NCBI RefSeq assembly: GCF_965227735.1
Contig: NZ_OZ245776.1
Coordinates: forward strand, 1 to 64,000
Reading direction: 5' to 3'
From: Larkinella sp965227735
GTDB taxonomy: Bacteria; Bacteroidota; Bacteroidia; Cytophagales; Spirosomataceae
Length of the DNA: 64,000 nt
Of the stretch, positions 16,898-25,961 are shown in pieces (positions within the stretch are counted from its first letter, which is position 1; each line of letters starts with the position of its first letter). Position numbers and translations under genes: made by a program. The notes beneath the pieces were generated by a model. The model searched no databases, had not been told where the DNA came from, and saw only the letters and a program-made list of their open reading frames with translations.

Positions 16898-19120
16898 CTA
16901 TCTTTCAATTTTCACATCGAATGCAAACGAAGCCGTTCCGGCGGCTTTATTCACCTGTCCCTGGGTAAACCGGATCAGGCCTTTTTTGCCCTGCTGGGTG
17001 CGAAACGACCACAGGTATTGCGTGAGTGGAGCCGACGTATTGAGATCCGTCAGTCCTTTGACGAGTTCCGTTTTCTCGTCGGCTCCCGCATCGAACGTCC
17101 AGGCTTTGCGCAGGGCCGCGGCATCGGCGAATGTCTCCCATTGGTTGGCCGGAATGGTGGTGTAACGCAGGAACGTATTCGCAAAAAACGGCCATTTCTG
17201 CTGGTCGATCAGCGGCCAGATGGTGTAGGCTCCGCAGGAAACCCCGCAGTTTTGAACTGCCCGCGGCCCCGCAAACCAGGGACCGGAATAGTAATCAAAC
17301 ACCACATCGATTTCGTAGGCGACTTTTGCGCCATCGGCAAACCGGTAGAACGTGCCGTTGTCGAGATCCAGTAAATTGCGGGTTTGCGGGTCATTCGACT
17401 GCCCTTCTTTCAGATCCAGTTTCAGGTTGGCGAACACGCGGACGTCGGCGCTGGCCGGAAATTCCTGCTGACCCAAAACCGCCGACCGCGCCAGCCGTTC
17501 ATCACCCGTGATGGCGACGTCGAAAATGCAGTGGCCAAGTTCGGGCTGGCGGTTGACGCCCGCAGCCTGACACACGCCTTCCGCCCATTTGTATTTTTCG
17601 GGATCAATCACCGGAAACGTTTTGGGAAAGGACCGGTCGGTATACGAATCGGTGGTTTTCCCGTTTTCGTACACAAAAAGCGAGTTGGGGCTGGTAATTC
17701 GCCAGCTATCGGCAAACGTGGTGTGGATCGTCGGAAAGCTTCGTTCGATGGCGGTTCCATTGGCCAATTTAAAATCATTTTTGTCGTCTCCGTCAAAATT
17801 GCCCATCAACCCGGTTACGTTTCCCTTGCGGGCATCGCCGAGCATGACGGCATAGTCGAGGTAAGGCGTATTCCAGCGAATCGTGACGCCCTCACCCTGG
17901 GCATTCGTAAACACCAGCTTCTCTTTTGCGGCTACCCGCAGTTGGTTACCGTTGGCGAGGGGCAGTTGGGTGAAGGAGAACAGAGCGATTTCTTTCTTGT
18001 TGACAAAAAGCCGGGGCGCTTCGAGCGCAGCGGGGTTTACCAGAAAGCAGATTTCATCGGTGCCGATGCGGGCCGCAACGCCCGTCGTAACGGTTGCCCG
18101 GTTGGTCTTGTAGGCATCTTCCTGCCGGGCCTGAATTTCAATCATCTCGCCTTTGGTGGCCACAAACTCTCCTACGGCCTGAAAACCGTAATCCAGGCCA
18201 TCGTGTGTAACGACGTGTGGGTCACCCATCGCCCGGCCGGCCGCAGCCGCAGCATTGCCAAAAGCATCTCCCAGTCGATCAAAAATACCGTTAAAGGCAT
18301 CGCTGACACTCCTCGGACCGCGGTTGGTTCGCCCGGCCTGGGCGGCTGCCCGGGCAGCTTCTTCGCGGGCCGCTTGCTCGGCGGGCGTTTCTCCCCGCGA
18401 GTTTCGTTGCACTGGCGCGGCATTGGAAGGCATTTGTGCCTGCGGAACCGGATTGACAAACCGGTATTCGGGCAAGGGCGAACCGGGCTGGGGGGGTGGC
18501 GAATAGAAGTATCCACTGTGATAGTTGACACCCTGATTTCGTCCCAATGTCTGTGCCCGGGCGGGCGTCGCCAGCAGCGCAACCAGAAATTCGTCCAGAT
18601 CGAACAAGCCGGACTTCCGGTGCAGATCGGCCAGTACCGGTCCTTCGTTTGCCAGAATACCCCAAATGGTGTTTTCGCTCAAGTTGGATTTGGTGGCGCT
18701 GTAATCAGCGACTTTCGTGAGCCGACTAACGATGAAATCAGTCAGGGTACCGAAGCTTTTGACTTCGGGAGCTTTAGCGGCAATGTCGGCCTGCGCGGTT
18801 TGAATGGCGGCATCGATGGCGGTAAATCGGGTGGTTTTATAGGCCAGGTATTGCGCCGACATAAAACCGGCCACTTCCTGATTCGCATACACATCAAACC
18901 GAAAATCCAGAATGGCCACGCCCTTGTTTTGGGTCGTTGCTTCCGTACACTCGATAATGAGCTGGTGATACCGAATTTCTTTTGGCCCCTCGGACGAAGC
19001 TGCCGGATCGGTTTCTTTCTGTTTACACGACAGCGAGAGCAGCAACAGGAACACCACAGCCGCGCCGAACCTGGGTCGAAACCCCATTCGCCCGGTATTT
19101 TTTTGGAACGTACGATTCAT
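16898..19120 (-). CDS. Large lipoprotein with a von Willebrand factor type D domain
   Basis: 740 residues. Signal peptide ends LLSLSC (Cys32). An N-terminal region of unknown fold is followed by an Ala/Arg/Pro-rich linker around residues 200-290, containing the coiled-coil-like AEQAAREEAARAAAQAGR. A VWD-like domain starts with MGDPHVVTHDGLDYGFQAVG, and its GNFDGDDKNDF is a Ca-binding type loop also usual for VWD. The C-terminal 250 residues have few cysteines and no family I recognise. Follows two secreted-protein genes on the same strand (44 bp after the nearest), so the three may form one surface assembly. Function unknown; adhesion is a reasonable guess. Confidence 0.75.
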   Translation of the reverse strand: MNRTFQKNTGRMGFRPRFGAAVVFLLLLSLSCKQKETDPAASSEGPKEIRYHQLIIECTEATTQNKGVAILDFRFDVYANQEVAGFMSAQYLAYKTTRFTAIDAAIQTAQADIAAKAPEVKSFGTLTDFIVSRLTKVADYSATKSNLSENTIWGILANEGPVLADLHRKSGLFDLDEFLVALLATPARAQTLGRNQGVNYHSGYFYSPPPQPGSPLPEYRFVNPVPQAQMPSNAAPVQRNSRGETPAEQAAREEAARAAAQAGRTNRGPRSVSDAFNGIFDRLGDAFGNAAAAAGRAMGDPHVVTHDGLDYGFQAVGEFVATKGEMIEIQARQEDAYKTNRATVTTGVAARIGTDEICFLVNPAALEAPRLFVNKKEIALFSFTQLPLANGNQLRVAAKEKLVFTNAQGEGVTIRWNTPYLDYAVMLGDARKGNVTGLMGNFDGDDKNDFKLANGTAIERSFPTIHTTFADSWRITSPNSLFVYENGKTTDSYTDRSFPKTFPVIDPEKYKWAEGVCQAAGVNRQPELGHCIFDVAITGDERLARSAVLGQQEFPASADVRVFANLKLDLKEGQSNDPQTRNLLDLDNGTFYRFADGAKVAYEIDVVFDYYSGPWFAGPRAVQNCGVSCGAYTIWPLIDQQKWPFFANTFLRYTTIPANQWETFADAAALRKAWTFDAGADEKTELVKGLTDLNTSAPLTQYLWSFRTQQGKKGLIRFTQGQVNKAAGTASFAFDVKIER

Positions 19121-19164
19121 CGTCGTTTGCTGTTTCTACGGTTGGATGACTTTCAGACAGACAC

Positions 19165-19692
19165 TCAATCAATCGTTAAAAACTCACCGTCGGTAATGGT
19201 AACCGTCGTGGGTCCGGCGGTTCCGCTGCCCAGGGCATATTCCAGATTCAGTGTCCCGCTGAAGGTTCCGGCTACCCGCTCACTGCTGGCCTGGGTGACC
19301 TTCACGGTCAGGCTGCTGCCGGGTGCTTTGGTGCTGAGATAGCTGCCATTTACCGAGCCATCACTCAACGACAGGGCCGCTATGCTGCCGCCGGCACTCT
19401 GAGGAATGATGGTATACGAACCGGGGGCTGTGCTGCCATAAATATTGACGGTCAGGTTGTCTTTCCCCGCGTCTCCACTGAACGAAATAATCCCCTGATC
19501 GGCAATACCGGGCACTTTACCCGCAACACCCGTGATTTTGCTGGTCGCCGTCCAGGCTTTGCCGTTGATTTTCATGCGCAGGAAAGCCTGAGCCCCTGGC
19601 TCCGGATCGTCGGTTTTATTGCCCCCGCAACCCGCTCCCGAGTTGATCAGCAAAACCGCCAGGAATAGACTGTACTTGAAGAGTTTTTTCAT
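19165..19692 (-). CDS. Small lipoprotein, DUF6252-like beta-sandwich
   Basis: 175 residues. Signal peptide followed by SGAGCGG, so probably a lipoprotein with Cys22. The start of the mature part, FLRMKINGKAWTATSKITGV, matches the common Bacteroidota pattern of small lipoproteins with an N-G-x-x-W motif (DUF6252-like). The rest is glycine- and serine-rich beta sequence. Overlaps the upstream gene by 4 bp and precedes the VWD-domain gene by 44 bp. No enzymatic motif seen. Confidence 0.65.
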   Translation of the reverse strand: MKKLFKYSLFLAVLLINSGAGCGGNKTDDPEPGAQAFLRMKINGKAWTATSKITGVAGKVPGIADQGIISFSGDAGKDNLTVNIYGSTAPGSYTIIPQSAGGSIAALSLSDGSVNGSYLSTKAPGSSLTVKVTQASSERVAGTFSGTLNLEYALGSGTAGPTTVTITDGEFLTID

Positions 19693-20303
19693 GATTGTAC
19701 CCGTGAAAAATGGACCGTCACTTTTTTATCAAACCGGGGGTCGGCACTGCTCGAATAGCCCGAACCGGTGGCAGTGTTATACGTAAAAGCGAGCGTCAGG
19801 ATGAGCTGGTCACCCTGCCACTGTCCGCCGTCGACCGCCGACAGGACATTGAAATTTTTGCGCAGTTGCTGTTTTTCATCCAAAGCCCGAAAATGAATCG
19901 TGTTGAGCCGACTTCCGGTTTTGTCGCTAACGGCCCCGTAAAATTCGTATTCCTCAATACCCCGCTGACTGGTGACGGTCGCAAACCCGTCGAACCGCTT
20001 TTTGTCGGATCGCGAACCCAACCCTTTCCGGTGCCGGGTTCGGTGGCTTGCCTTTTTGGCCCGTTCATCCTCCGTCATCGGCACCAGAATTTCAAGCCGA
20101 ATGGTTTTCCGTACGCCGTCCGGGTCCAGAAAGTTACCCTGCCAGGTGCCCACGAGTAGATCTGCCTTTTTATCCTCGCTGTAGGCCCACGGGCGTTGCG
20201 ATAGATCATTCCGGTAGCTGACGTAGTAGTTGCACTCATAAACGCCCCAACTAATGCCTGCCAGCCCGATGATCATCAGAAGAATCGTTTTGCCTTTTGT
20301 CAT
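19689..20303 (-). CDS. Secreted or membrane-anchored protein of unknown function
   Basis: 204 residues with an N-terminal hydrophobic segment (TILLMIIGLAGISWGVYECNYYV), either an uncleaved anchor or a signal peptide. The remainder starts with a strand LLVGTWQGNFLDPDGVRKTI, a pattern like lipocalin or META-type ligand-binding barrels (G-T-W), and then a basic stretch RKGLGSRSDKKR. Family not recognised. First gene of a probable three-gene operon with the two downstream lipoproteins (4-bp stop/start overlap). Confidence 0.6.
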   Translation of the reverse strand: MTKGKTILLMIIGLAGISWGVYECNYYVSYRNDLSQRPWAYSEDKKADLLVGTWQGNFLDPDGVRKTIRLEILVPMTEDERAKKASHRTRHRKGLGSRSDKKRFDGFATVTSQRGIEEYEFYGAVSDKTGSRLNTIHFRALDEKQQLRKNFNVLSAVDGGQWQGDQLILTLAFTYNTATGSGYSSSADPRFDKKVTVHFSRVQS

Positions 20304-20360
20304 TGCTTTCTGACTATTTACCGTCGGAGCGGTTAGTTTCCGGTTGAGCAGTGCGTTGCC

Positions 20361-20978
20361 TCATCCTCTGAGCCCGTATTTTTCGATCAGGGGCTGTCGT
20401 TTTTCAGGAAATCCTTTCATTCCGAACTTTTTAGCCAGTTCCCGGTATTTGGTCCTGATTTCAGGGGAATCCATCGCCAGCCCTTGCGCCTGAGCCTCTT
20501 TGGGAAAAGTGTGAAAGGAAGCTTCCAGATAGTCTTCAAACGGCTGTTGGAAATACATATCGATGGCGCGGACGGTCTGGTCGGTCGCATTCCAGAACGT
20601 ATGAATGATCCCCCGCGGACGCAGGTGCCAGCCCCCCGCCTGAACCTGAAAAACCTCCTCACCGACCAGCACACTGACGGTTCCTTCCAGCACATACATC
20701 AACTCATCGAGGGCTTCGTGAAGATGCGGAGCCGGACCCATTATTTTCGGACCGACCACAAACTCAACACAGGAATACTGCCCGTTGGTCTGGCTCTGAC
20801 GCACCCGGGTTCGAATCCCGATGCCCTGTGGACCCGGCAACAGCGGTTCGGTCGCGGGCGGCAGGTAAAAAGGGAGCAACTGCTCACCGGATCCGGGCTG
20901 ATCGGCCAAAGCAGCCGAAGGGATGCCTGCTAAAAAACCGGATGCGACCGTTGCCGCAAGAAAATCACGACGTTCCAT
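20361..20978 (-). CDS. Exported cupin-domain protein
   Basis: 205 residues from the ATG at 20978, which begins a Tat-like signal (MERRDFLAATVASGFLAG); the in-frame upstream extension lacks signal character. The cupin domain carries the metal-binding pattern PHLHEALDELMYVLEG followed by the second motif GWHLRPRGIIHTFWN. The C-terminal third is helical and charged. Single-domain cupins of this type have many functions, so substrate is not assigned. Divergent from the sensor kinase gene across a 222-bp spacer. Confidence 0.8.
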   Translation of the reverse strand: MERRDFLAATVASGFLAGIPSAALADQPGSGEQLLPFYLPPATEPLLPGPQGIGIRTRVRQSQTNGQYSCVEFVVGPKIMGPAPHLHEALDELMYVLEGTVSVLVGEEVFQVQAGGWHLRPRGIIHTFWNATDQTVRAIDMYFQQPFEDYLEASFHTFPKEAQAQGLAMDSPEIRTKYRELAKKFGMKGFPEKRQPLIEKYGLRG

Positions 20979-21040
20979 ATAAAGATCATTTAGTAATCCC
21001 GGAACCTGCTGGCCTGATCGGGCTGTCAGATTCTTTTTCA

Positions 21041-21178
21041 CTACGCGGCCAGTTTGGTCAATATGGCCCCAAGGTGAATGCAGCCTTGCTTAAAATCCAA
21101 TGCGTTGAGGGAACGGACGCAGCGATTGAGGAAACGGCCCGGCCGGGCGTTGACAACGTAGAAATCCGGGCGTACCTT
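21041..21178 (-). pseudogene. Possible coding remnant in the cupin/kinase spacer
   Basis: The minus strand is open and reads protein-like sequence, ending PGRFLNRCVRSLNALDF and then IHLGAILTKLAA before a stop at 21041. The amphipathic pattern looks like the C-terminal end of a lost gene, perhaps a transposase, but I cannot name the family and it may be chance. Confidence 0.25.
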
Positions 21179-21200
21179 GTGGGCGAAAGCCTTTCCGGAT

Positions 21201-24200
21201 ATGAAGCGCATTGCCCGGCTGATGATGGGGTTGATGATGAGCCTGTTGCCCTTCCTATCGCGGGGACAGACGGAGTCGTTTGTGATCGAAACCATCGGGC
21301 TGCGGCAGGGTTTGCCGACCTCCGATATTCACGCCTTGTTCCGGGATGCCAACGGCTACCTCTGGCTGGGCACCGACATCGGGCTGGTTCGCTACGATGG
21401 CTACGGTTTTGAAACCATCAGCGTGTCGCAGGAAGGACGCTGGCTGGGCCTGGTCAATGCCATCACCGAAGACCAAAACGGGCAGTTGTGGGTCGGAACG
21501 GAAGACGGTTTATTTGTGGTTCAACATGGCATCGCTCACGCGGTTCGGAGTCTGCAAACCGGTCGTTTCGTGCGCATGAACCACTTGCTCTTCGATCAGC
21601 GGCAAAACCTCTGGTGCGCCACCAGCAGCGGGGCTTACCGGATCGATCAGTCGGATCTGCAAACCCTCACCGCCAATCCGGCCGCAACCATTCAGCCCAA
21701 AGCCTTGCCGGATTACGAGAAATGGGTTCCGAAACCGGCGGATCGGCGGGTGTTTTCGCTGGCTTTCGACGAGCAAAACCGGCTCTACATCGGCGGGAAG
21801 TTCGATTTATTCCGCTATCAACCGGGCAAACCGCTGGAACAAATCTGGCAAAGTCCGGGGCCTAAAGTGGAGATTCAGTCGCTGGCCGTACGGTCTTCCA
21901 ACGACCTGATGTTCACCACCCTCGGCCTGTCGTGTGTGATCCGGCTCCGGAACGGTCAGGAAGAACGGCTGTTAACCGACCGGATTTCCAGCGATGTCAT
22001 CTGGCAAAATAACCAGTTCTGGCATCTCTCCTACGGGCTTTACCACCAGGGAGCCAACGATGCGCAGCCCATTCAGGAAATCAATTTATACCGCAAAACC
22101 AGCGGCAGCTTCACCAAAATGCTGCTCGATCAGGAGGGCATTTTCTGGATTGCCACCAACGAAGGGCTGCTCAAACTCCGGCGTTCGGTCTTTGAGCGGT
22201 TTCCGCTGCCGCCTTCGGTAGCTGGCAACGAAATCAGCGGTTTGGGTCGGTTCCAGCGTCAACTGCTGGTCGGCGCGCCCCACGGTCGGCTGTTTGTTCG
22301 AAAAGGCCACCAACTTCAAAAAATAGGCCGGGATCTGACAACGATTGCCGGGATCAGCGCCATTCGGGAGGATGCGCAGGGGACGCTCTGGCTGGCCACC
22401 ACCTATCAGGGACTGTTTTCGTTCGACGGAAAAACCGCCCGTAAGTACACGGCCGCCGACGGGCTGGGCGATGAAGGATTCAACGACATTTTCCCAGATA
22501 AAAAAGGTAATCTATGGGCCGTGGGCGACGTCGGCATTACCCAAATTTTGGCTGACAGCGCGGCAAACCGCCGGTACCGGCTGCGGTTTTATGAACCGGT
22601 CACCAATCGCTACAAGTTCACCATTTTTTATTCGGGACTGGCCGCACCGGACGGCACGCTCTGGCTCGCCAGCGACTACGGTCTGGTTTCTTTTCGACAC
22701 GGTAAATTTACGCACCACCGCCTGACCATCGGGCCGGTGACGGTTCGCTCCATCCGTAAAATTGCCTTTGACAAACGGGGCCGGGTTTGGCTGGCGACCG
22801 AAGGACAGGGGCTGCTGCAGGGGCATTTTACGGGCGGTCTTTTTCGGCCCATCCGCCAATACACCACCCGTGACGGTTTACCTTCCAACACGTTCAACGA
22901 CGTGTTGGTGGACAGCAAAGGGCGCATCTGGGCGGGTGGTTCAACGGCCCTGACCTGCCTGATTGCCGACGCAGCCATCACCCAAATCCGTAATTTCGAT
23001 TACAAGGACGGTTTTTTCGGTGAGTCGTTTCAAAACCCGCATCTGTTTGAATATCCGAACGATACGCTCTGGATCAGCAGTTCAGAAGGACTTCTGCGCT
23101 TCCCGCTCCGGCAACTCGACCAGATCCGGAAAGCGCCGTCCAGTCTGATTACGCGGGTTCGGTTGCGCGACGGCAAAGACGCCATTTTTCAGTATGCCGA
23201 AAGCCGGGACGTCCGCAGCGGGTTGCCCCTACGTTGTCAGTTGCCGGCTTCTCTGAACGCCCTGACATTCGGTTTTGCCTTGCCGAGCCTGGTCAATCCG
23301 TCGTTCAACCGCTACCGGTTTCGGCTCGACGGCAGTGGCGAAAGCTGGCGGCAGGCATCGGGCAGCGATCGGTCCGTGACCTATGCGGGTCTGAAACCGG
23401 GTTCGTACACTTTTCGGATGGTGGGGGCTTCGGCCAATGGAATCTGGAGTTCCGTCGTTTCGTTTCCGTTTGAGATTCTGCCGCCCGTCTGGCAACGAGC
23501 GTGGTTCATCGCCCTGGCAATCATCGGACTGAGTCTTGGGATTTGGGGGTTCATCCGCTACCGGGAACAGCGGATCAAGCGTCGGGAAGTGGAGAAAAAC
23601 CGCCTGGCTCAACTCATCGCCGATCTGGAAACGCGGGCCATTCGGGCGCAGATGAACCCCCACTTCATTTTTAATTGCCTCAACTCCATTCAGGAATGCA
23701 TTCTGGCCGATCATACCGATGCGGCTTACCGGTATTTGTCGAAGTTTTCGCGGCTCTTGCGCATGGTTCTGGAAGAATCTGCCCGGAATTTTCACGCCAT
23801 CCAACACGAACTGGAGCTGATTCGGCTGTATCTGGAACTGGAATCCATGCGCTTCGACCAGCCGATGCACTACAGCATCGACGTCGATCCGGCCATCGAT
23901 ACGCAAAACTGGCAAATACCGTCGCTCCTGCTGCAACCGCTGGTCGAAAATGCCATCTGGCACGGCCTCATCCACCAGTCGGAACCGCGCCAGCTTCGGC
24001 TGGAAATCCGGCAAAATAACGACCAGACGCTGACCTGTATCATCGAAGACAACGGCGTCGGTCGCCAGCGCGCGGCTGCGCTTTCGGCCCAAAAACTGGT
24101 GACCCGCAGCACCCGCGGACTGGCACTGGTGACGGAACGTTTGCAACTGCTCGAACCGGCGGGGCACGGGCGCGGAAGCTTGCAGATTGAAGACCTCGTC

Positions 24201-24320
24201 GATGCCGAAGGACACCCCGCCGGAACCTGCGTCCGGGTTCAACTGCCGATCATCACCCAGATTGCCGTCCGGGCCAGCCCCCTCTATCCTCCTGCTTATG
24301 TATCGCGCCCTGGTCATTGA
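21201..24320 (+). CDS. Propeller-type sensor histidine kinase (LytS-like)
   Basis: 1039 residues. Signal peptide (starts MKRIARLMMGLMMSLLPFLS), then a large periplasmic sensor made of regulator-propeller blades (repeated GLxxxxxxxLWLGTxxGLxRYDG units), a Y_Y_Y domain with YRFRLDGSGESWRQA, one transmembrane helix (WFIALAIIGLSLGIWGFI), and a His_kinase domain: AQMNPHFIFNCLNSIQ with phospho-acceptor His821, then LLLQPLVENAIWHGL and DNGVG for ATP binding. No receiver or AraC domain is fused. The ATG at 21201 is chosen because it begins the signal peptide. The response regulator gene overlaps its 3' end by 23 bp, so they are a cognate pair, probably sensing a glycan or other nutrient. Confidence 0.93.
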   Translation: MKRIARLMMGLMMSLLPFLSRGQTESFVIETIGLRQGLPTSDIHALFRDANGYLWLGTDIGLVRYDGYGFETISVSQEGRWLGLVNAITEDQNGQLWVGTEDGLFVVQHGIAHAVRSLQTGRFVRMNHLLFDQRQNLWCATSSGAYRIDQSDLQTLTANPAATIQPKALPDYEKWVPKPADRRVFSLAFDEQNRLYIGGKFDLFRYQPGKPLEQIWQSPGPKVEIQSLAVRSSNDLMFTTLGLSCVIRLRNGQEERLLTDRISSDVIWQNNQFWHLSYGLYHQGANDAQPIQEINLYRKTSGSFTKMLLDQEGIFWIATNEGLLKLRRSVFERFPLPPSVAGNEISGLGRFQRQLLVGAPHGRLFVRKGHQLQKIGRDLTTIAGISAIREDAQGTLWLATTYQGLFSFDGKTARKYTAADGLGDEGFNDIFPDKKGNLWAVGDVGITQILADSAANRRYRLRFYEPVTNRYKFTIFYSGLAAPDGTLWLASDYGLVSFRHGKFTHHRLTIGPVTVRSIRKIAFDKRGRVWLATEGQGLLQGHFTGGLFRPIRQYTTRDGLPSNTFNDVLVDSKGRIWAGGSTALTCLIADAAITQIRNFDYKDGFFGESFQNPHLFEYPNDTLWISSSEGLLRFPLRQLDQIRKAPSSLITRVRLRDGKDAIFQYAESRDVRSGLPLRCQLPASLNALTFGFALPSLVNPSFNRYRFRLDGSGESWRQASGSDRSVTYAGLKPGSYTFRMVGASANGIWSSVVSFPFEILPPVWQRAWFIALAIIGLSLGIWGFIRYREQRIKRREVEKNRLAQLIADLETRAIRAQMNPHFIFNCLNSIQECILADHTDAAYRYLSKFSRLLRMVLEESARNFHAIQHELELIRLYLELESMRFDQPMHYSIDVDPAIDTQNWQIPSLLLQPLVENAIWHGLIHQSEPRQLRLEIRQNNDQTLTCIIEDNGVGRQRAAALSAQKLVTRSTRGLALVTERLQLLEPAGHGRGSLQIEDLVDAEGHPAGTCVRVQLPIITQIAVRASPLYPPAYVSRPGH

Positions 24321-25053
24321 CGACGAACCCCGAGCCTGCCACGTTCTCGAAATTCTGGTCGGGAAATACCTGCCCGAAATCACGGCTTTCAAAACCGCCT
24401 TAAGTCCCCGGGAAGGGATTTCGCTCATTCGTTCCTTCAAACCCCATTTGGTTTTCCTGGACGTCGAAATGCCGGTTTTGAACGGTTTTGATGTGTTAAA
24501 TGCCATCGATGACTGGGGGGCCAGTCGCTGGGATTTCGAGGTTATCTTTACCACGGCCTACCACCAGTTCGCCTTGCAGGCCATCAAAGTGAGCGCGCTG
24601 GATTATTTGCTGAAACCGATCGACATCGATGAATTGCGGATTGCCTTCGACAAGTTTTTGCGCCGACAACCGCAACTGATTCCGCCCGGTGTTCTGATCA
24701 AAAATCTGGTTCATAACCTCAAAACACCCAACCCGACTCAGCATAAACTGCCCATTCCGACCACCGAAGGCATTCACCTCCTCACCATTGCCGACATCAT
24801 CCGCTGCGAAGCCGACAACAACTACACGTTCTTTTACCTGACTGAAAACCGCCGGTTTTGTGCCTCCAAAACCCTGAAAGAATTCGAAACCATGCTGCGG
24901 GAACACGATTTTGTGCGGGTTCATAAATCCCATCTCGTCAACCTGCAGTTTGTCGAACAGATCGACCGGGATGGAACGGTTCAGCTTACCAACGGCACCG
25001 CCATCATGATGTCCCGGCGCGTCCGGCAATCTTTTTTCTCCAAACCGGGCTAA
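24298..25053 (+). CDS. LytTR-family response regulator
   Basis: 251 residues: receiver domain with the acidic pocket VIDDEPRA (Asp8-Asp9), phosphorylated Asp55 in HLVFLDVEMP, the switch Thr in VIFTTAYHQFAL and Lys in YLLKPI, then a LytTR DNA-binding domain (IIRCEADNNYTFFYL, FVRVHKSHLVNL). The ATG at 24298 overlaps the kinase gene and starts the receiver directly; the longer in-frame version would put kinase-coding sequence ahead of it. Cognate regulator of the propeller kinase. Confidence 0.93.
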   Translation: MYRALVIDDEPRACHVLEILVGKYLPEITAFKTALSPREGISLIRSFKPHLVFLDVEMPVLNGFDVLNAIDDWGASRWDFEVIFTTAYHQFALQAIKVSALDYLLKPIDIDELRIAFDKFLRRQPQLIPPGVLIKNLVHNLKTPNPTQHKLPIPTTEGIHLLTIADIIRCEADNNYTFFYLTENRRFCASKTLKEFETMLREHDFVRVHKSHLVNLQFVEQIDRDGTVQLTNGTAIMMSRRVRQSFFSKPG

Positions 25054-25103
25054 CCCTTCGGCTCCCAACCGACGGTTATTCGATCAACCGCCCCCATCCC
25101 GCA

Positions 25104-25534
25104 CCGCCAAAAAGCCCAACGGGCTGATCATCATTAGCCCCGGATGAAATCCGGGGGACAAAATAGGCGTCATCCCACACCACCAGCAAAGCCCAACGGG
25201 CTGCCCATCATTAGCCCCGGATGAAATCCGGGGGATGGGAATGCGTCATCCAAATCGTGCATAAACCCTGAAAGGGTTGAATCCCTCCTACCATAATCCT
25301 ATTTAACCCTTTCAGGGTTTGAACTGAAACTACGCCTATTCTATTCCCCGGATTTCAACTCCATCCCCCGGATTTCATTCCCATCCCCCGGATTTCATTC
25401 CCATCCCCGGATTTTATCCGGGGCTAATGATGATCAGCCCGTTGGGCTTTGCTGGTGGTATGGGATAAGGTTCGCCTGGATACCCGGATTGCATCCGGGG
25501 TTATCCATAGGGCAACCCGTTGGGCTTTTTGCAC
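25104..25534. repeat. Composite repeat region with inverted and tandem GC-rich modules
   Basis: No gene in this 572-bp gap (25054-25625). Modules of the type AGCCCAACGGGCTG, ATCATTAGCCCCGG and ATGAAATCCGGGG occur twice at 25109-25240 and in reverse complement at 25405-25470, so outer parts can pair over long range. The centre has an inverted pair AACCCTGAAAGGGTT / AACCCTTTCAGGGTT (about 25264 and 25304). A 20-bp unit CCATCCCCCGGATTTCATTC is repeated exactly at 25361-25380 and 25381-25400, with degenerate copies on either side (25341-25420, four units). This is a noncoding repeat element family, not CRISPR. Confidence 0.85.
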
Positions 25535-25544
25535 TGTCCAATTA

Positions 25545-25591
25545 TTTTACATACATATACTGAATTAATAATTTTATTTTACATACATTTG
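25545..25591 (+). promoter_or_regulatory. Candidate promoter and direct-repeat operator of the padR operon
   Basis: TTTTACATACAT occurs exactly at 25545-25556 and again at 25577-25588, 32 bp apart (about three helical turns). The second copy overlaps TACATTTG (25584-25591), a perfect -7 element, 34 bp before the ATG. PadR operators known elsewhere contain ATGT/ACAT half-sites, so autoregulation is a reasonable guess. Confidence 0.4.
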
Positions 25592-25625
25592 ACAAATTAA
25601 TCAAACCTGTTTAAAGAACGAGCCC

Positions 25626-25961
25626 ATGAAGGGGACGAATCTCGGAGAATTTGAAGAACTGGTGTTGCTGACCATTGCCGCCCTCATCAGCGAAGCCTAC
25701 AGCGTGGCCATTTGCGACGAACTGGAAAAATATACCGGCCGGGCGACCAAGCTGGGGGTTGTTCATGCCGTTCTGAACCGTCTGGAAGAAAAAGGACTGG
25801 TGAAAAGCTGGCTGGGCGAAGCCACCAGCGCCCGGGGTGGCAAACGCAAAAGGTTTTACGAAGTGACCCACGCGGGAAAAGTTGCGCTGACGCGTTCCAA
25901 GGAGGTTCGTGAAGCCCTCTGGCGGATCATTCCCGGCTTTAATCTGGAAGGTTCCGTATGA
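25626..25961 (+). CDS. PadR-family transcriptional regulator
   Basis: 111 residues. Winged-helix repressor of the PadR family: LGEFEELVLLTIAALISEAYS helix, then VVHAVLNRLEEKGLVKSWLG recognition region and the wing GGKRKRFYEVTHAGK. It is a short single-domain form without the extended C-terminal dimerisation helix. Its stop overlaps the start of the permease gene by 4 bp, the standard arrangement for PadR regulators that control an adjacent orphan permease. Confidence 0.93.
   Translation: MKGTNLGEFEELVLLTIAALISEAYSVAICDELEKYTGRATKLGVVHAVLNRLEEKGLVKSWLGEATSARGGKRKRFYEVTHAGKVALTRSKEVREALWRIIPGFNLEGSV

Noticed and set aside
17384..19342. 652-codon plus-strand open frame opposite the VWD lipoprotein gene
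   Set aside because: It is a shadow frame in GC-rich DNA; the minus-strand protein has a lipobox and a VWD domain, while this frame has no signal, domain or sensible start.
23229..24554. 441-codon minus-strand open frame across the kinase/regulator junction
   Set aside because: Antisense shadow spanning two well-supported genes.
24187..25053. Longer response regulator starting at 24187
   Set aside because: The extra N-terminal residues are kinase-coding sequence in another frame; the receiver domain starts directly at the ATG at 24298.
25341..25420. 20-bp tandem repeat as a CRISPR array
   Set aside because: The units are directly adjacent with no spacers.
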